A DNA stretch of 64,000 bases from Mojavia pulchra JT2-VF2 (GTDB lineage: Bacteria > Cyanobacteriota > Cyanobacteriia > Cyanobacteriales > Nostocaceae): positions 186,001 through 250,000 of the forward strand of contig JAHHHN010000008.1 in the NCBI GenBank assembly GCA_019359325.1, written 5' to 3'. The translations under genes were made by a program, and so were the position numbers. This document shows positions 61,997 to 64,000 of the stretch, one piece after another. The notes beneath the pieces were generated by a model. The model saw nothing but the letters and a program-made list of their open reading frames with translations. It was not told the origin of the DNA and did not search any database. Positions within the stretch are counted from its first letter, which is position 1. Each line of letters starts with the position of its first letter.

Positions 61997-62215
61997 ATGA
62001 CCACGTATCAGTTTCATGATGAATATACTCTAGCGGAAACAGCAGAACAACTGGGTAAAAAAGCTTTAAAGTTGGGTTTAATACCAAGTTTTGTAGTGCG
62101 TTATTTTTCTGATAGCAGACAATACTACATTCCGAACGAAAATGAATCAGAACCGCTGACACCAGAAGAAGCATATATGCGGTTTAAAAAATTAGTTCAA
62201 CAATCTGGTAAGTAA
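61997..62215 (+). CDS. Conserved small protein, 72 aa
   Basis: No named family. Soluble, with TLAETAEQLGKKALKLGLIP, FVVRYFSDSRQYYIPN and a helical C-terminus (LTPEEAYMRFKKLVQQSGK). A good AGGAGGT lies 8-9 bases before the ATG, supporting translation. 63 bases after the DUF3181 gene. Confidence 0.72.
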   Translation: MTTYQFHDEYTLAETAEQLGKKALKLGLIPSFVVRYFSDSRQYYIPNENESEPLTPEEAYMRFKKLVQQSGK

Positions 62216-62382
62216 GGATTACTTTGTTGGATGGAGAATTTAAGTAATGGTTGATAGTTAACGCTAAAAATTGGGTATTTACCAAAACTAAGGTGCTTCA
62301 ACCATTTGTATTAATTCAAGCTTAGGCGAGATTATCTTCACCTCGTTTCAAATTTCCATGTAAACTTACGGAGGTTAACTTT

Positions 62383-62592
62383 ATGCTTTTACAACTCAAA
62401 GATAGTGATGATTTAGTAAAAATTATCGATGTTCAGGAACTAATTGATCCCAATATCGACGTTGTTCACGGAAAAGAACAAGAAGGTCAAGAAGAACAAG
62501 AATCTGATACATTTAAAAAAGAAAATCTGGTATTTCCTTCTGGAGAGAAGCTACCACGTTGTTGGTTAGATGCCAACTACAGAAACTCTTAA
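62383..62592 (+). CDS. Conserved small acidic protein, 69 aa
   Basis: No defined function; I recall similar Nostoc proteins being labelled acetyltransferase without a visible acetyltransferase fold. It has MLLQLKDSDDLVKIIDVQEL, a Glu/Gln-rich middle (HGKEQEGQEEQESD), and a conserved-looking end ENLVFPSGEKLPRCWLDANY. GGAGG lies about 8 bases before the ATG. Confidence 0.72.
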   Translation: MLLQLKDSDDLVKIIDVQELIDPNIDVVHGKEQEGQEEQESDTFKKENLVFPSGEKLPRCWLDANYRNS

Positions 62593-62702
62593 CTTTAGAG
62601 TTTTTCAAATTAGATAAGGAGTAATTCAATTTCTCCAATTACCCCTTACAAATTTCCTCGAACATATTTACCTATGTGTTCGAGGGTTGTATTTATATAT
62701 AA

Positions 62703-63185
62703 CTAAGCACTAGTTGATGATGCAGAATTTTCTGCTACCTTCGCTGTTTCATCTTGCTGAAAGTTGGGGAAAAATATCTTAGTGATCCAGTAAGTCAAGA
62801 TGTGAGACAAAACTCCCAACGGCCCAGCAAATAAACATAGGGCAAGGGAATGAATTGTCCAAATACCTGTTTTCTGCCCTTCCCAATATATCCAACGACC
62901 TACAAACAAATCCATTACCAAAAAATGAATCCAACCAGTTGCAGCAGCTTTTTCATCTGCAAAAAATCGTGCAATATCTGCTAACTGGGGATTTGATAAA
63001 GCTTGGGCATTTTCTGGGGTAATGCTGTTAATGAACAAATACAAATATGCCCCAGCTAAAAGCACAAAGGGTAGATAGGATTCCATTACCCGCCTTGTTA
63101 CTTTCCAATTTGGCAGGAGAATCATCAAAGCCCAAAAGGGCAAAACAAAAAGATTGGCAGCATTAAACAGTTGACTAAGAGTCAT
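62703..63185 (-). CDS. ABA4-like (DUF4281) membrane protein
   Basis: Homologue of plant ABA4, required for neoxanthin formation in plants; the cyanobacterial role is not established. Four membrane segments (about 10-28, 38-55, 90-108 and 115-140) and the conserved GWIHFLVMDLFVGRWIYWEG block are visible. The start is the ATG at 63183-63185 (MTLSQLFNAANLFVLPF); a longer frame adds 10 residues. It is read in the same direction as the cobW gene, 41 bases downstream of its stop. Confidence 0.85.
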   Translation of the reverse strand: MTLSQLFNAANLFVLPFWALMILLPNWKVTRRVMESYLPFVLLAGAYLYLFINSITPENAQALSNPQLADIARFFADEKAAATGWIHFLVMDLFVGRWIYWEGQKTGIWTIHSLALCLFAGPLGVLSHILTYWITKIFFPNFQQDETAKVAENSASSTSA

Positions 63186-63226
63186 AGTGAAATTATGAAT
63201 GATAAATATTATCATTCATAATTTAC

Positions 63227-64000
63227 TCATAAAGCTACCAGTTGTGATTCTATTTCCGCGGTTTTCAAATCACGACCAATAAAAACTAAACGGGTTAGCT
63301 TTGCTTCTTCTGGTTGCCAGGGGCGATCATAAAATTTATCAAATCGGTTTCCTACACCTTGCATTACTAGGCGCATGGGTTTATTTGGTACGACTACAAA
63401 GCCTTTAATTCGATAAATCTCTTGTTGGTTTGCCAGTATTTGCAACTGTTGTTGCAGTTTTTCTGGGTCAAAGGCACGGTCTAAAATGAGGTGAGTTGAG
63501 GTAATCTCTTCGTCGTGGTCGTGGTCTTCTTCGGTATCATGATGGCTAGGACGACTATCTAAGTTATCTTCAACTGCGGCTTGAAATCCCAGTAATATAG
63601 ATGGGTCAAGTTGACCGCGATCGCTCTCGACAATCTTCACAACTCTGGGCAACTCTTGCTTAACTAACTCCTCAACTTGGGCTTTTGTCTTGGCATCCAC
63701 CAAGTCAGTTTTATTCAACACCACCAAGTCTGCACAAGCAAGTTGGTCTTCAAAAAGTTCTTGTAAGGGTGTTTCGTGTTCTAGGCTATCATCTGCTTGC
63801 CGCTGCGCTGCGATCGCTTCTAGATCGCTGGCAAATGTCCCCGCTGCTACCGCTGCACAATCTACAACGGTAATCACAGCATCCACGGTTGCACCAGCAC
63901 GAATTTCCTGCCAGCGAAAAGCTTTTACTAGGGGTTTTGGTAAGGCTAAACCCGAAGTTTCAATCACAATGCAATCGATGCTGTCCCGCCGCTTCAGTAA
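63227..64000 (-). CDS. cobW: CobW-like G3E GTPase, cut by the window edge
   Basis: C-terminal ~258 codons of a G3E-family metal-chaperone GTPase; the N-terminus with the P-loop lies outside. The frame is open to position 64000 (LLKRRDSIDCIVIETSGLAL), so the apparent start inside is not real. ETSGLALPKPLVKAF, VVLNKTDLVD (base recognition) and the CobW C-terminal domain (IYRIKGFVVVPNKPMRLVMQ) are visible. A His/Asp/Glu-rich stretch (SRPSHHDTEEDHDHDEE) is a metal-binding loop. Family members handle zinc or cobalt; the cobW call rests on the ETSGLALP form. Confidence 0.85.
   Translation of the reverse strand, partial: LLKRRDSIDCIVIETSGLALPKPLVKAFRWQEIRAGATVDAVITVVDCAAVAAGTFASDLEAIAAQRQADDSLEHETPLQELFEDQLACADLVVLNKTDLVDAKTKAQVEELVKQELPRVVKIVESDRGQLDPSILLGFQAAVEDNLDSRPSHHDTEEDHDHDEEITSTHLILDRAFDPEKLQQQLQILANQQEIYRIKGFVVVPNKPMRLVMQGVGNRFDKFYDRPWQPEEAKLTRLVFIGRDLKTAEIESQLVAL

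Overview
The window is a chromosomal segment of a filamentous, most likely heterocyst-forming (Nostoc/Anabaena/Calothrix-like) cyanobacterium. Evidence: an orange carotenoid protein gene; chlL-chlN for dark chlorophyll synthesis; the crtP-crtB pair; ftrV; the amino-acid uptake genes natB and natF-natG-natH-bgtA in the arrangement known from Anabaena; many GCGATCGC (HIP1) palindromes; and heptamer-like STRR repeats between genes. Most genes are ordinary housekeeping genes. I see no prophage, CRISPR array, secondary-metabolite cluster or intact insertion sequence.

Layout. 0-6.7 kb: a small unknown gene, OCP, a GT4 glycosyltransferase, then a translationally coupled recO-MFS pair. 6.8-11.5 kb: deoC, a solitary cytosine-5 DNA methyltransferase sitting on the tail remnant of another gene, a Uma2 protein, a dynamin-like GTPase and initiator tRNA. 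11.6-17.5 kb: asparaginase, rsfS with a CGLD27-like gene, a WcaI-like glycosyltransferase, a long AT-rich gap and a LysR regulator. 17.6-22.5 kb: a methyltransferase divergent from the LysR gene, then the N-II amino-acid ABC transporter. 23.5-27 kb: YbjN and DUF3318 proteins, queE, and a STAS-sugar transferase fusion. 27.3-30.6 kb: chlL-DUF5331-chlN. 31-35 kb: purS-purQ, a Zur-like Fur regulator, and an nfeD-SPFH pair. 35-38.5 kb: a PP2C phosphatase, a structured RNA candidate (perhaps 6S RNA) and ftrV. 38.6-45.2 kb: YdcF, a membrane protein, an APH-kinase fusion, rplY, purA and an adenosine-deaminase-like gene. 45.2-48 kb: a small mobile-element relic beside a decayed rhodanese gene, mutL, and two MITE-like elements. 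48-52.7 kb: nagZ, crtP-crtB and tRNA-Ser. 53-59.8 kb: natB, a beta-barrel protein, a serine hydrolase, an NlpC/P60 endopeptidase, GT2 and MFS genes and tRNA-Arg. 59.8-64 kb: moaC, a run of very small conserved cyanobacterial genes, an ABA4-like protein and a truncated cobW.

Shared themes: photoprotection and carotenoids (OCP, crtP, crtB, ABA4-like); nitrogen and amino-acid uptake and use (N-II transporter, natB, asparaginase); purine metabolism (purS, purQ, purA, ADA-like). The most interesting material is small: the structured RNA at about 37.25-37.47 kb, three MITE-like elements with terminal inverted repeats, a perfect 50-bp palindrome, one clear pseudogene, a probable gene-tail remnant, and the STAS-glycosylphosphotransferase fusion. 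I found nothing that amounts to a clearly new multi-gene system.
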